Source of the DNA: DTU015 sp964406505
Lineage (GTDB): Bacteria > Bacillota > Sulfobacillia > Fermentithermobacillales > Fermentithermobacillaceae
Direction: 5' to 3'
DNA length: 42,700 bases
Assembly: GCA_964406505.1 (NCBI GenBank)
Contig: CAYORX010000016.1
Coordinates: 1 to 42,700, forward strand
Below the pieces are notes generated by a model. The model did not search any database and was not told where the DNA came from. It saw nothing but the letters and a program-made list of their open reading frames with translations. The position numbers and the translations under genes are program-made. How positions within the stretch are numbered: position 1 is the stretch's first letter; the number at the start of each line of letters is the position of its first letter. Below, one piece after another: positions 8,470 to 16,837 of this stretch.

Positions 8470-8476
8470 CATATAT
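8459..8476. promoter_or_regulatory. Operator-like inverted repeat over the -35 box of the DUF5320 promoter
   Basis: ATATATGT and ACATATAT flank a two-base centre, giving an 18-base inverted repeat that covers the whole TTGACA box. This position would suit a repressor. AT-rich composition raises the chance of coincidence. Confidence 0.4.
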
Positions 8477-8685
8477 GGTAGTTTTTGAAAAAATCATAGA
8501 TTACCTTTTAAATCTCGCTATTTTACATATTCATAGATGACATATACGAATAGTTTTAGGTAAACTTATGTATGTTACCTATACCTAAGTTGACATAAGT
8601 GAGATAATAAAGATCGCGTAATGAAAATTCCTAAACTATAAATTACGAAAACAAAGGTTGCTCACTAAGGAGTCGTGGTCATAAT

Positions 8686-9414
8686 ATGGTTTCGAAAACA
8701 AAAACAATAGTAGTGCTGTTAGGTTTTAGCTTAATCGTTATCCTGTGCATGGGTGCCGTCGAGAAATATACTATAGAAGATCATTTTCGTAAAACTTCTG
8801 CATATCAGGTTAAGCTGAGCGGCGAACACGTTGCTGGCATCGTGGCTGACTTAAATGTGTCGGTCGAAGATCAAGAGACTAGCCAAGAAATAGCTGAATG
8901 GGTAAGTTACAATACCGGAATGCGCATACTTGTTACAAATATCGATAACACCATAATTTCTGACTCTTTGGGCGAGGAAAATTTTGTGGGTAAAAGAATT
9001 GAATCTGAAACTTTAAAATCTACAATTGAAACTGGAGAGGTACAGTCATTTGATTTGCCCCTATTAGGAAAAGATGAAGTAGCAGTGTCTGTCCCTTGGC
9101 AAACCGGGGACGACATTTCGGGTGCGCTATTGATCGTAAGCCCACTAAAGGCCTTCGCACGAGATGCTATGAATCAATTGACACCATTTATAATAAAATC
9201 GGGTTTAGGCGCGCTGCTTGTAGCTACTATTATTTCTGTTTTGCTCACAACCAAACTACATTACAGCGATCATACTTCTGTCAACCAATTGGTATCAGTA
9301 GAATGTCAAGTATCTGAGCATAAGCCCGAAGAAAATGCTCAAAGCGAAGCAAAAGATCCGACTACAGAACATCATAAAGCAAATGGGGATCAAAAGGAAC
9401 ATGACAGTGTTTGA
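8686..9414 (+). CDS. Two-TM extracytoplasmic sensor-like protein without an output domain
   Basis: The protein has a TM helix at residues ~7-23, an external domain of about 150 aa, a second TM at ~165-185 and a short hydrophilic tail rich in Glu, Lys and His. The external part reads like the PAS-like sensor of histidine kinases or chemoreceptors: EWVSYNTGMRILVTNIDNTIISDS, FVGKRI and a late VSVPW...GALLIVSPL strand pair. No HAMP, kinase, cyclase or methyl-acceptor domain follows; the frame simply ends. The start ATG has AAGGAG about 14 bases upstream, which is long. It may be a decayed kinase or a free-standing sensor that works through a partner. Confidence 0.65.
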   Translation: MVSKTKTIVVLLGFSLIVILCMGAVEKYTIEDHFRKTSAYQVKLSGEHVAGIVADLNVSVEDQETSQEIAEWVSYNTGMRILVTNIDNTIISDSLGEENFVGKRIESETLKSTIETGEVQSFDLPLLGKDEVAVSVPWQTGDDISGALLIVSPLKAFARDAMNQLTPFIIKSGLGALLVATIISVLLTTKLHYSDHTSVNQLVSVECQVSEHKPEENAQSEAKDPTTEHHKANGDQKEHDSV

Positions 9415-9463
9415 GTTTTAAACTTAATAATCTAGGCAAAAATTTACGGCAGTGATATGTTTA

Positions 9464-10501
9464 TTAAAGTGCTTGAACTCTAGTTAATCCCGCCTTTTTA
9501 GCTAACTTTATAGCCCTTCGGTATTCCCTGTTGGTGATTCTCCTACCAATAACAGGGTGTCCTATTGCCTGGTAGTAGGGACGATATTGTGCCATTATAT
9601 TTACATAAGTATTCTTCGATATGTTTTCGGCGAGGAAATTCATGATTCGTTCAGTGCCAGCCATATTTCCCGGTAATACTAAATGTCTGACCAATAGTCC
9701 ACGGGTTGCGATTCCATCCGTTCCTATTTTTAGATCTCCTACTTGTTTATACATTCCCCTGACGATTTCGAAATTTAGCCGAGGATAGTCAGGCGCTAAT
9801 GAAAACTCCTTCGCTGGCTCTTTATCTGAATATTTCATATCTGGCATATATATATCTACTATTCCATCAAGTAACTTAATCGTTTCAAGGTTATCATATC
9901 CTCCGGTATTGTAAACCAATGGAATCTTAAGGCCTTGTTCCGCTGCTAATCTCACGGCAGATACGATGTTAGGAACCACATGGGTAGGCGTCACCAAATT
10001 AACGTTGTGGCATCCTATCTGCTGCATTCTTAACATTATCTCGCTGAGACGCTCATCACTTATCTCTTCGCCCCGATTAAAATGTGCAATATCAAAGTTC
10101 TGGCAGTAAGAACATTTTAGATTACATCCGGCAAAAAATATCGTGCCGGAACCGCGTCTACCAACCAATGGAGGCTCTTCACCGAAATGGGCACCGTAGC
10201 TTGCTACAATAGCTTTATCCGCTGTTTGGCAAAATCCTAAGAATGTGGATCCGGTTTCGGCAGAAGAAGCCACTTTGGTATTCAATTTAAGCCCCTTGCG
10301 TATTAAATCTGCAGCCTTATTGACGGACCATAAAGAATCACAATGAGAAACGTGAGCTTTTGTTCTTTTAGCTTTGCATCGTCTTCCACACAAAACACAC
10401 GGCGAAATGAGTTTTTTACACTCGTTAATCTTCCGTTCCCAATCACTCTGGGAAAGTGAAAGATAAATTGGAAATTTTGGCTTTGGTGTAAATGAATTCA
10501 T
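9464..10501 (-). CDS. Radical SAM protein, PflA-like (COG1313 type)
   Basis: The radical SAM cluster motif CNLKCSYC lies at about residues 126-133 (Cys126, 130, 133), preceded by GSGTIFFAG. The N-terminal 55 residues carry five further cysteines (C...CVLCGRRC...C), probably a second metal site. The family is annotated as a pyruvate formate-lyase activating enzyme homologue of unknown substrate. ATG 10501 is preferred over the TTG at 10537 because GGGAG sits about 10 bases before it and the extra 12 residues are not family-like. It is divergent from mscL. Confidence 0.82.
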   Translation of the reverse strand: MNSFTPKPKFPIYLSLSQSDWERKINECKKLISPCVLCGRRCKAKRTKAHVSHCDSLWSVNKAADLIRKGLKLNTKVASSAETGSTFLGFCQTADKAIVASYGAHFGEEPPLVGRRGSGTIFFAGCNLKCSYCQNFDIAHFNRGEEISDERLSEIMLRMQQIGCHNVNLVTPTHVVPNIVSAVRLAAEQGLKIPLVYNTGGYDNLETIKLLDGIVDIYMPDMKYSDKEPAKEFSLAPDYPRLNFEIVRGMYKQVGDLKIGTDGIATRGLLVRHLVLPGNMAGTERIMNFLAENISKNTYVNIMAQYRPYYQAIGHPVIGRRITNREYRRAIKLAKKAGLTRVQAL

Positions 10502-10647
10502 AAAAACTTTACTCCCATCTTTAAAATAGTAAAACAATGCGCCTTTTTGACGGTAGCTATATTATACAACTTGCCGGGGTTACTAGATTTTCTAATCCAA
10601 AATCTTTATGATAGCATACGAAATAATTTATAACTGGGGGTAAGACC

Positions 10648-11097
10648 GTGTGGGAAGAATTTAAAAAGTTCGCGATAAAAGGTAGCGTGATTGATCTAGC
10701 GATAGGAATAATTATCGGCGGTGCTTTTGGCAAAATTGTAACTTCGTTTGTCAATGATTTAGTTATGCCAGTAATATCTCAATTAACTGGAAAAATAGAT
10801 TTTTCCAATAAGTTTCTAGCCCTAGACGGAAATATATATAAAACTTTAGAGGAAGCAAAGAGCGTCGGAGCAATAACACTGAATTACGGAAACTTCATCA
10901 CAATTGTAGTAGATTTCTTGATCATAGCTTTTGCCCTATTTGCTATGATAAACCAGGTGAACAAGGTAAAAGAGCGCACCGCTTCCACCGCTGCTCCCGA
11001 ACCACCTAAACCAACTACTAAAACATGTGAATTCTGCCAAAGTCAAATATCTATAAAAGCAATCAAATGTCCGTTTTGCACATCATATATAAATTAA
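10648..11097 (+). CDS. mscL: Large-conductance mechanosensitive channel MscL with C-terminal zinc ribbon
   Basis: FKKFAIKGSVIDLAIGIIIGGAFGKIV is the signature N helix and TM1 of MscL, and TM2 is at residues ~83-103. The channel opens under membrane tension to release solutes during hypo-osmotic shock. After a proline-rich linker (~115-125), residues 127-144 form CEFC...CPFC, a small zinc ribbon in place of the usual cytoplasmic helix bundle. GTG 10648 follows GGGGGTAAGACC. Confidence 0.93.
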   Translation: MWEEFKKFAIKGSVIDLAIGIIIGGAFGKIVTSFVNDLVMPVISQLTGKIDFSNKFLALDGNIYKTLEEAKSVGAITLNYGNFITIVVDFLIIAFALFAMINQVNKVKERTASTAAPEPPKPTTKTCEFCQSQISIKAIKCPFCTSYIN

Positions 11098-11166
11098 ACG
11101 ATTTGTATGACAAAACCATAAAATCTTTATCATTGATTCTAAGGTTTTGACTGTTAAGGCAAATAT

Positions 11167-11808
11167 TTATAACAATTCAGCGAAATTTCGTATGTAAACC
11201 TCAGCCAATGATTTGATTTCTTCTTGATAACTTTTTGAAGATCTATCATAGACACCGTAAACCCGCATTCCAGCCGCTAAAGCACTTTTTACGCCCGGTA
11301 GAATATCTTCAAATACGACACAATGTTGGGGTGAAACATTAAGCTTTTGGGCTGCCATTAAATAAATATCCGGATAATTTTTACCTCTGCTAACTTCATC
11401 TGTTGACGTAAATGCATCGAACAACCTATAAATTCCATTGTTTTTTAAAGCTGGGGTAGCTAATACTTCAGGAAGAGATGTTGCAGTTCCTAGTTTAATA
11501 CCGCGCTGTTTAAGCGATTTGAGATACTGTTTAGCGTTTGGCTTAAGGCGAACCTGATTACTATATCTATCTATAGCCATTTCAAACCATTCTCGTGTGA
11601 TTTGCTCCACAGTCTCATTAAGACCGAAATATTCGATGGTGTATTCCGCCGTCTGTTTGAAGGACATTGACGTAATTTTTGCAACATATTCACTTGGTAC
11701 GTCAAGCCCGCGTTTTGCTAAAAAATCCACGTCAATTTGATGCCATACATCCATAGATTCAAGCAAAGTTCCATCGAGATCAAAAATCGCAGCCTTAAAA
11801 TCAGCCAC
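11167..11808 (-). CDS. HAD-superfamily hydrolase (subfamily IA)
   Basis: The nucleophile motif FDLDGTLLESMDVW is at residues 9-22. Motif II TATSL and the late FEDILPGVKSALAAGM (motif IV) are present, with a helical cap between them as in beta-phosphoglucomutase/phosphatase-like HADs. The substrate is unknown. GTG 11808 follows AAAGGAGAG at six bases. It lies 41 bases after thiE on the same strand with no terminator between, so it is probably the third gene of the TPP-controlled operon and may act on a thiamine phosphate or precursor. Confidence 0.8.
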   Translation of the reverse strand: MADFKAAIFDLDGTLLESMDVWHQIDVDFLAKRGLDVPSEYVAKITSMSFKQTAEYTIEYFGLNETVEQITREWFEMAIDRYSNQVRLKPNAKQYLKSLKQRGIKLGTATSLPEVLATPALKNNGIYRLFDAFTSTDEVSRGKNYPDIYLMAAQKLNVSPQHCVVFEDILPGVKSALAAGMRVYGVYDRSSKSYQEEIKSLAEVYIRNFAELL

Positions 11809-11849
11809 TCACATCTCTCCTTTGGTCTACCGTGATAATATTTCCCTAT

Positions 11850-12488
11850 TCACTTCGTACTATAAAACAGTTGTTTTAATTCCCTAGCTTTCTTCGAGAT
11901 ATCTCGTGCCGAAATTAAAGCAGAAACAACCGCAATTCCATTAATTCCTGTATCTGTAAACAATGGTATCGTATTTTCGTTTATTCCGCCAATAACTACC
12001 ATGGGCAACGATACAGCTTTTCTTATAAGTTTCAGTTTTTCAATAGTCACAAGATCGGCATCCATTTTGGTTGTAGTAGCGAACATAGCGCCCACGCCAA
12101 GATAATCAGCACCGGATTCCTCCGCATCAATAGCCTCTTTAACACTTGATACGGAAACCCCAATGATTTTACCGTATCCTAAAATTTTGCGTACAATTGG
12201 GGAAGGTAAATCTTTTTGTCCTACATGTACACCATCAGCATTAACTGCCAACGCTATATCTACTCTATCGTTAATAATGAGCGGTATTTTACAACTTTTT
12301 GTTATCGCTTTGACTTTCACAGCAGTTTCGAAAAACTTGCGCGAAGAAGCGTGCTTTTCTCTTAATTGTATTATAGTAGCACCGCCATCTATCGCCTGTT
12401 CAACCGCTTGTTCTAAAGTTGGTGTGCTCATGAGACTTGAATCTGTAACCAGATACAAACTGTAATCTATATCAAAATTAAACTTCAT
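11850..12488 (-). CDS. thiE: Thiamine-phosphate synthase ThiE
   Basis: ThiE joins HMP-pyrophosphate and thiazole phosphate to thiamine phosphate. Seen are IIQLREK near residue 40, PLIINDRVDIALAVNADGVHVGQKDLP, GVSVSSVKEAIDAEESGADYLGVGAMFATTTK and VVIGGINENTI, all in family order. ATG 12488 overlaps the last 11 bases of thiM, indicating translational coupling; the frame could be extended to 12509, but that would lie within thiM. Confidence 0.93.
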   Translation of the reverse strand: MKFNFDIDYSLYLVTDSSLMSTPTLEQAVEQAIDGGATIIQLREKHASSRKFFETAVKVKAITKSCKIPLIINDRVDIALAVNADGVHVGQKDLPSPIVRKILGYGKIIGVSVSSVKEAIDAEESGADYLGVGAMFATTTKMDADLVTIEKLKLIRKAVSLPMVVIGGINENTIPLFTDTGINGIAVVSALISARDISKKARELKQLFYSTK

Positions 12489-13314
12489 AAAGTTTCGCCC
12501 TTTCTGCAAGGGTCTTTTCGTCGAGCTTGCTTACTGCATCAATGATCGCAGTGCGAAAACTACCGTAACCCATCGTCCCAGCTTTTTCATAAGCTAACTC
12601 ACCACAAAGACCGGTTACAAGTACACCTGCTGTAGCTGCAATTAAAAAATCGCTAGATTTCGCTACGCCGCAAAACGCTCCTACCAATGATGAGCACATA
12701 CAACCAGTTCCGGTCACATTAGACAAATGTTTTGTTCCATTTTCTATACAAATTGTGCATTTTCCATCTGATATGATATCCGTTGCTCCAGTTATAGCTA
12801 CGATACAATCGAGACGACTTGCAAGGTTTTCAGCTATGTCTTTAGCTTCCCCAAGACCAATTTTCTGATCAGCGGCTGATACCTCAACACCTTTAGTATC
12901 CGCTTTTAATCCCGCTGCAAATCTGATTTCCGACATGTTGCCGCGTAATACACTAATTTTTACTGCATCTAGAATGTCTTGTGTAGTTTTATTTCTTAGA
13001 TGCGACGCGCCGGCGCCTACGGGATCGAAAATAACAGGTATTCCTAGTTGATTTGCCTTTTTCCCCGAAGCGATCATTGACTTGATAGTTCTACGATTTA
13101 AAGTTCCGATGTTAAGCACTAAAGATGACGATATGGAAACAATCTCCTCAACTTCGTCCATGTCGTCGGCCATAATAGGTGACGCACCGATTGCGAGCAC
13201 GATATTAGCACAATCATTAACAGTTACATAATTAGTAATGTGGTGAACAAGTGGGTTTCCATCATGCACTTGTTTAAGCATTTTGCCGATTTGTTCGACA
13301 ATCTTTTGTTTCAT
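12478..13314 (-). CDS. thiM: Hydroxyethylthiazole kinase ThiM
   Basis: ThiM phosphorylates the salvaged thiazole alcohol, so with ThiE it gives a thiamine salvage branch. Motifs are HHITNYVTVNDCANIVLAIGASPIMADD at ~residue 24 onward, PVIFDPVGAGAS near 95 and NVTGTGCMCSSLVGAF near 195, with the family Cys in GTGC. The start has AGGGGAGA about eight bases upstream. No thiD lies between thiM and thiE, so HMP-PP must come from elsewhere. Confidence 0.94.
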   Translation of the reverse strand: MKQKIVEQIGKMLKQVHDGNPLVHHITNYVTVNDCANIVLAIGASPIMADDMDEVEEIVSISSSLVLNIGTLNRRTIKSMIASGKKANQLGIPVIFDPVGAGASHLRNKTTQDILDAVKISVLRGNMSEIRFAAGLKADTKGVEVSAADQKIGLGEAKDIAENLASRLDCIVAITGATDIISDGKCTICIENGTKHLSNVTGTGCMCSSLVGAFCGVAKSSDFLIAATAGVLVTGLCGELAYEKAGTMGYGSFRTAIIDAVSKLDEKTLAERAKLYEV

Positions 13315-13401
13315 ATTACAATTCTCCCCTGTTCGTAACGCAGCAGGAAAACTCTATTCAGGTTGTAATCTGAAGCAGCTAAACAAATCTGAAAATGCGT
13401 A

Positions 13402-13427
13402 GGGTGCCCCGTCACGGAAGGCACCCC
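13402..13427 (-). terminator. thiM: TPP riboswitch-linked terminator hairpin
   Basis: On the minus strand GGGTGCC and GGCACCC flank a 12-base loop, just downstream of the TPP aptamer and upstream of thiM. The following TACGCATTTT is a weak U tract, so a terminator is likely but not certain. Confidence 0.6.
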
Positions 13428-13454
13428 ATCAAAAATACGTACTATACACGATTT

Positions 13455-13530
13455 GCTTCCCTACGACGGTATTAACCAACAGGTTCAAAGGGTCAGGTTT
13501 TACCTTCTCAACTCTGCAGAGTTCCCCCGC
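13455..13530 (-). promoter_or_regulatory. TPP (THI-box) riboswitch
   Basis: Read on the minus strand, the blocks GGGGGAACTC, GAGTTGAGA, ACCCTTTGAACCTG, GTTAATACC and CGTAGGGAAGC match the TPP aptamer in order. It lies between the promoter and the hairpin before thiM. Thiamine pyrophosphate binding is expected to shut off thiM-thiE and the following HAD gene. Confidence 0.95.
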
Positions 13531-13549
13531 AAATATTTTGGCTAGCTTT

Positions 13550-13578
13550 AAACTATCTTGTTCACGCTTGATTGTCAA
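13550..13578 (-). promoter_or_regulatory. Promoter of the thiM-thiE operon
   Basis: On the minus strand TTGACA (13578-13573) is followed after 17 bases by TAGTTT (13555-13550). Transcription would start just before the TPP aptamer. Confidence 0.7.
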
Positions 13579-13603
13579 CAATTTGGTAGATTTCATAGCG
13601 TGC

Positions 13604-13637
13604 TAAACAAACGAAAACGCCTACGTTTGTCGTTTTC
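13604..13637 (-). terminator. Terminator after the M14 carboxypeptidase gene
   Basis: On the minus strand GAAAACG (13637-13631) pairs with CGTTTTC (13619-13613), followed by GTTTGTTT. It closes the five-gene membrane operon and separates it from the thi promoter. Confidence 0.6.
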
Positions 13638-13638
13638 T

Positions 13639-15321
13639 CTATGATAATTCAACCTGTCTTATGTGCGTGCCAGCCTTTGGTGCAGAAGCCTTTATCTTTA
13701 CCTTGTTGCCCCCTTTAGTCGCTTTCACAATCCACTGGCAAAGATGTTTGCTTTGCTGTACGCCACCAAAAGCCCTACCTAAAGTAAGCCTCCCATCTAC
13801 GTGAGGTAACTCGATTTCTTGGTCACAACCTATTAGGTCACAGTGTTCTTCAAGAATTATTTTGACTTTAACCTTACCGGCGGTCTTGTTCTTCACCGCC
13901 TGCTCAGTACCGTTTGTAGGCAAATATCCCATATTTCGGATAACTGCTTTTACGAGATAAATATCCTGGGAAACCGATTTTACTTCAACATCAACCACTT
14001 GGAGTTGGGGTAAAGTGTGAGCTAGTTCAACACAGAAAAGAGTGTTTTTACGACATTCTTGTTCCAGAAATTTCGCCGGAGGATTTTGAATTACAAATTT
14101 GTGCTTCCAACCGCCTATTTCAACCTCGCCAAGTTGAGGATGATCAAAAAAGCGCCAGTTGATAAATCCTTCGCCATCTAGATGTTCATCATTCCACTTT
14201 TGCATTAAAATCTGTTCATCTTCAGTCCAATCCATAAGCGTTTTATATGTGTCCTTACGGCCAATGGCACGATTGGGCATATCCCACAATTCAGTGGAGT
14301 AAGCTATTGCGCCACCATGTTCATACATCCATTCCAAAGCAGAACCCCAAATAGGCCGCTTTTTTATGATGTCTTGGGAAAGCGCAAACTCATCATATAT
14401 TCCAATGCATGGATAGTCAGTAAATTCAGTGCCTATATTTCCCAGTTCCTTATATGCTTTTAAGTCCTTGGGATTCATATCCTTATCTCCCTTTGAAGCG
14501 GGAGGCCGCAAAATTGCACCTGTGAAAGTGTGGTAGGATTGAGCTATAACTATGTTTTTATGGTTTTCGAAAAATTCCGCTACAGATCTAGTCTCAGGTT
14601 CAGAAAACGGATACGGTCCAGAACCGGGTTGAACATGATGTTGCTGCCAGTTAAATGCAAAATTACGATTAACATCAAGTCCCCAAGGCGAGGGTGCCTG
14701 CTTAACTTCTACACCATTAAAATTATGGATCATTCCCTCTCCCATAAGCGTATAGTACGTACCACCTACCTCATTGGGCTTTCTTTTAACCATAACCCTT
14801 GGGTCTTTTTCAGATACGCGCCACTGGCCATTTTTATCTTCTATTCTCATTTGAGCAATAATTCCATCCCCATCCACGTCATATGGGTAAAGACCATCTT
14901 GTTTTTCATCGTATGGCCACGGTCTTATGGAGGACCTAGGTATGTATGGTTCATTTAAGTACAACTCGGCCCCGTCAGCAGAAAGGCGTGGAACAACATA
15001 AAAGGTAGTTTTATCTAAAATATCGGTTATTTTAGAATCACTGCCGTAATTTGAAACCAAATGTTTTATAGTATAAAGTGCCGTCATGCAGCCAGTTACT
15101 TCTCCTGCATGAATATTGCCATCAACATAGATCGCAGGCTTTTGTAGCGCATCTCCGGTCTGTTTATTAGTAATTTCTAAACACCAAATATCGCGCTTTT
15201 CAAAAGTCTTTCCAATTGAATACAGATTACATAAGTTGGGATGATCTGACTCGACGTCTTTTAAAAATTGAGTAAGTTCGTCGTACTTTAAATACCTATC
15301 CCAGGTGAATTGTTTGTACAT
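13639..15321 (-). CDS. M14 family zinc carboxypeptidase, apparently cytosolic
   Basis: The zinc-binding HxxE motif is HAGE at residues 71-74, inside YVDGNIHAGEVTG. The region before it (FLKDVESDHPNLCNLYSIGKT) matches the start of M14 carboxypeptidase domains. Further family-like blocks are YVVPRLSADGAE, DVNRNFAFNW, the presumed third zinc His in SYHTFTGA, and AYSTELWDMP with a likely catalytic Glu. The C-terminal ~130 residues form a separate domain, probably beta-rich. There is no signal peptide. The ATG follows AGGAGG by eight bases. The gene begins 30 bases after the last membrane-protein gene with no terminator between, so it is probably the fifth gene of that operon and would release amino acids from imported or internal peptides. 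Confidence 0.85.
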   Translation of the reverse strand: MYKQFTWDRYLKYDELTQFLKDVESDHPNLCNLYSIGKTFEKRDIWCLEITNKQTGDALQKPAIYVDGNIHAGEVTGCMTALYTIKHLVSNYGSDSKITDILDKTTFYVVPRLSADGAELYLNEPYIPRSSIRPWPYDEKQDGLYPYDVDGDGIIAQMRIEDKNGQWRVSEKDPRVMVKRKPNEVGGTYYTLMGEGMIHNFNGVEVKQAPSPWGLDVNRNFAFNWQQHHVQPGSGPYPFSEPETRSVAEFFENHKNIVIAQSYHTFTGAILRPPASKGDKDMNPKDLKAYKELGNIGTEFTDYPCIGIYDEFALSQDIIKKRPIWGSALEWMYEHGGAIAYSTELWDMPNRAIGRKDTYKTLMDWTEDEQILMQKWNDEHLDGEGFINWRFFDHPQLGEVEIGGWKHKFVIQNPPAKFLEQECRKNTLFCVELAHTLPQLQVVDVEVKSVSQDIYLVKAVIRNMGYLPTNGTEQAVKNKTAGKVKVKIILEEHCDLIGCDQEIELPHVDGRLTLGRAFGGVQQSKHLCQWIVKATKGGNKVKIKASAPKAGTHIRQVELS

Positions 15322-15351
15322 CGTTTACATACCTCCTGTTTTATTTTTTGT

Positions 15352-15981
15352 TTATTGTGGTAGTATCGAAACCCATGAACCCAATAAGAACTGTAACCTA
15401 CCAATCAAATAGGAAAGCCTTGCCATTACAGTAAAACCGTAAGTTGAACCCAAAGCGATCATTATCGTACCTCTGCCTAAATTTGATATCACCCTCCCCA
15501 CTTCCCCCGGGTTGTCAGTTCTAGTTTTCAATTTCCTTCCAATAGGAATAAACAGGAAAAAAGATAGAGTGCTTACTGTACCTACAACCATAATTACATT
15601 GTTAATGCTGTTGAGCGGCAGCATTGTGGCTTCGATTTGTTTAATGAATTGGGCATCTACCACCCCTGTTATAGTTACCCCAGCAGCAACACCCATCATC
15701 AATGCCATAGGTATTCTTACAATAAATGCCCATGATTTATTGTACCTAGCATAGAGCATCACCCCTAGCAATAAGGGAACTAAACTCAAGTAGTCACCAT
15801 TTCCCAACGGCTTCAAGGCAGATTGTTTCACGCTATCATAACCGACTACAATAGCTTGCGCGGCGGCGAATCCAACGTAAAGATGCTCGGTATAAGTAAA
15901 TATCTTATTTGGTCTAAATAGGTAACTAAAACATGCCAGTAGAAAAAATCCTGAAAGAAATACGCCTAGTTTCTCAGCCAT
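15352..15981 (-). CDS. Uncharacterised polytopic membrane protein (fourth gene of DUF6754 operon)
   Basis: I do not recognise the family. The 209-aa protein has several hydrophobic segments (about residues 5-20, 30-45, 65-80, 90-110, 130-150 and 170-195), so perhaps six TM helices, with a short basic cytoplasmic loop RKLKTRTDNPGEVGR. The start is ATG 15981, because GAGGTGG lies five bases upstream; a longer frame to 16017 would place that site inside the gene. Its first eight bases overlap the end of the preceding gene, so they are translationally coupled. Confidence 0.75.
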   Translation of the reverse strand: MAEKLGVFLSGFFLLACFSYLFRPNKIFTYTEHLYVGFAAAQAIVVGYDSVKQSALKPLGNGDYLSLVPLLLGVMLYARYNKSWAFIVRIPMALMMGVAAGVTITGVVDAQFIKQIEATMLPLNSINNVIMVVGTVSTLSFFLFIPIGRKLKTRTDNPGEVGRVISNLGRGTIMIALGSTYGFTVMARLSYLIGRLQFLLGSWVSILPQ

Positions 15982-16837
15982 GACTACCACCTCTTCGTCT
16001 TTGGGATTTTCTTTCAAATATATAGCCGATATTGCCTAAAACAATCATGGTTATTATAAAGACATGCCCTACTTGTTGTGCATCCATAGCACCTGTAGCC
16101 ATTCCGGGTAATCCCGCAAGCATTTCATATTCGGCTGCTCCTGACGTTCCAATTATGGCACCCTTAACCTGACCCGAATCAAGATATGGCGCTACATATG
16201 GTAATACCGGAGCCGTGCCTGCCGCGATTATTGGCATATCAAATGCGGGCCCTATGTGCCGCACAAAGTACGAGATATCATCACTGCCTGTGTTAACAAC
16301 ACACAATGACAAATCTTGCAAACCTGAAAAATCACTGAGCATTGGGATGTCGTCTACTGGTGTACCATAAACATCGGTCTGAAAAGTCGAATAAAAATCT
16401 TTCAACCCTAATACAGCTGATTCTTGGCCGGCTTTATACGGCAAAATTAATAGATCTTCCCCATACTCGTAATCATACAAAGGCGCTATGTCTTCAAGAA
16501 TTCTTCCTGCGTACATATGTCCTTCTTGTGAGCAACTCCAATAAAGCACTTTTAATCCTTTTTCCATGTAATGACGGGACAAAGAAATCATTTGCGGCCA
16601 AAGTTCTGCGTCTGCCGCCGGCAATATAGCAACTGAATGGAACACGTAGGAACCCTCCGGCAAAGAATCTATAATGTCATGAGCCTTCTGGGTATGGCGC
16701 GAATATGCTAAAGGCAACTGTAGCGGCTTGAACAAGGGAAAGATCACTACCGCCATCAAAAGAGCATAAATTACTGGTTTAGATATGTTTTGAACCTTAA
16801 AATGCCACGATTTATACTCATTATGATTTGACACCAT
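15974..16837 (-). CDS. Uncharacterised protein with two flanking TM helices and an alpha/beta domain (third gene)
   Basis: An N-terminal TM (~residues 20-40) is followed by a ~210-aa domain and a C-terminal TM (~255-272) ending in a basic tail KSQRRRGG. The central domain alternates strand-like and helical stretches (SYVFHSVAILPA, LKVLYWSCSQEG, LSLCVVNTGSDDISYF, PIIAAGTAPVLPYVAPYL, GAIIGTSGAAEYEML), a Rossmann-like pattern resembling the layout of the first protein of the operon. Family unknown. Its ATG shares one base with the stop of the gene before (TAATG). Confidence 0.75.
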   Translation of the reverse strand: MVSNHNEYKSWHFKVQNISKPVIYALLMAVVIFPLFKPLQLPLAYSRHTQKAHDIIDSLPEGSYVFHSVAILPAADAELWPQMISLSRHYMEKGLKVLYWSCSQEGHMYAGRILEDIAPLYDYEYGEDLLILPYKAGQESAVLGLKDFYSTFQTDVYGTPVDDIPMLSDFSGLQDLSLCVVNTGSDDISYFVRHIGPAFDMPIIAAGTAPVLPYVAPYLDSGQVKGAIIGTSGAAEYEMLAGLPGMATGAMDAQQVGHVFIITMIVLGNIGYIFERKSQRRRGGSHG

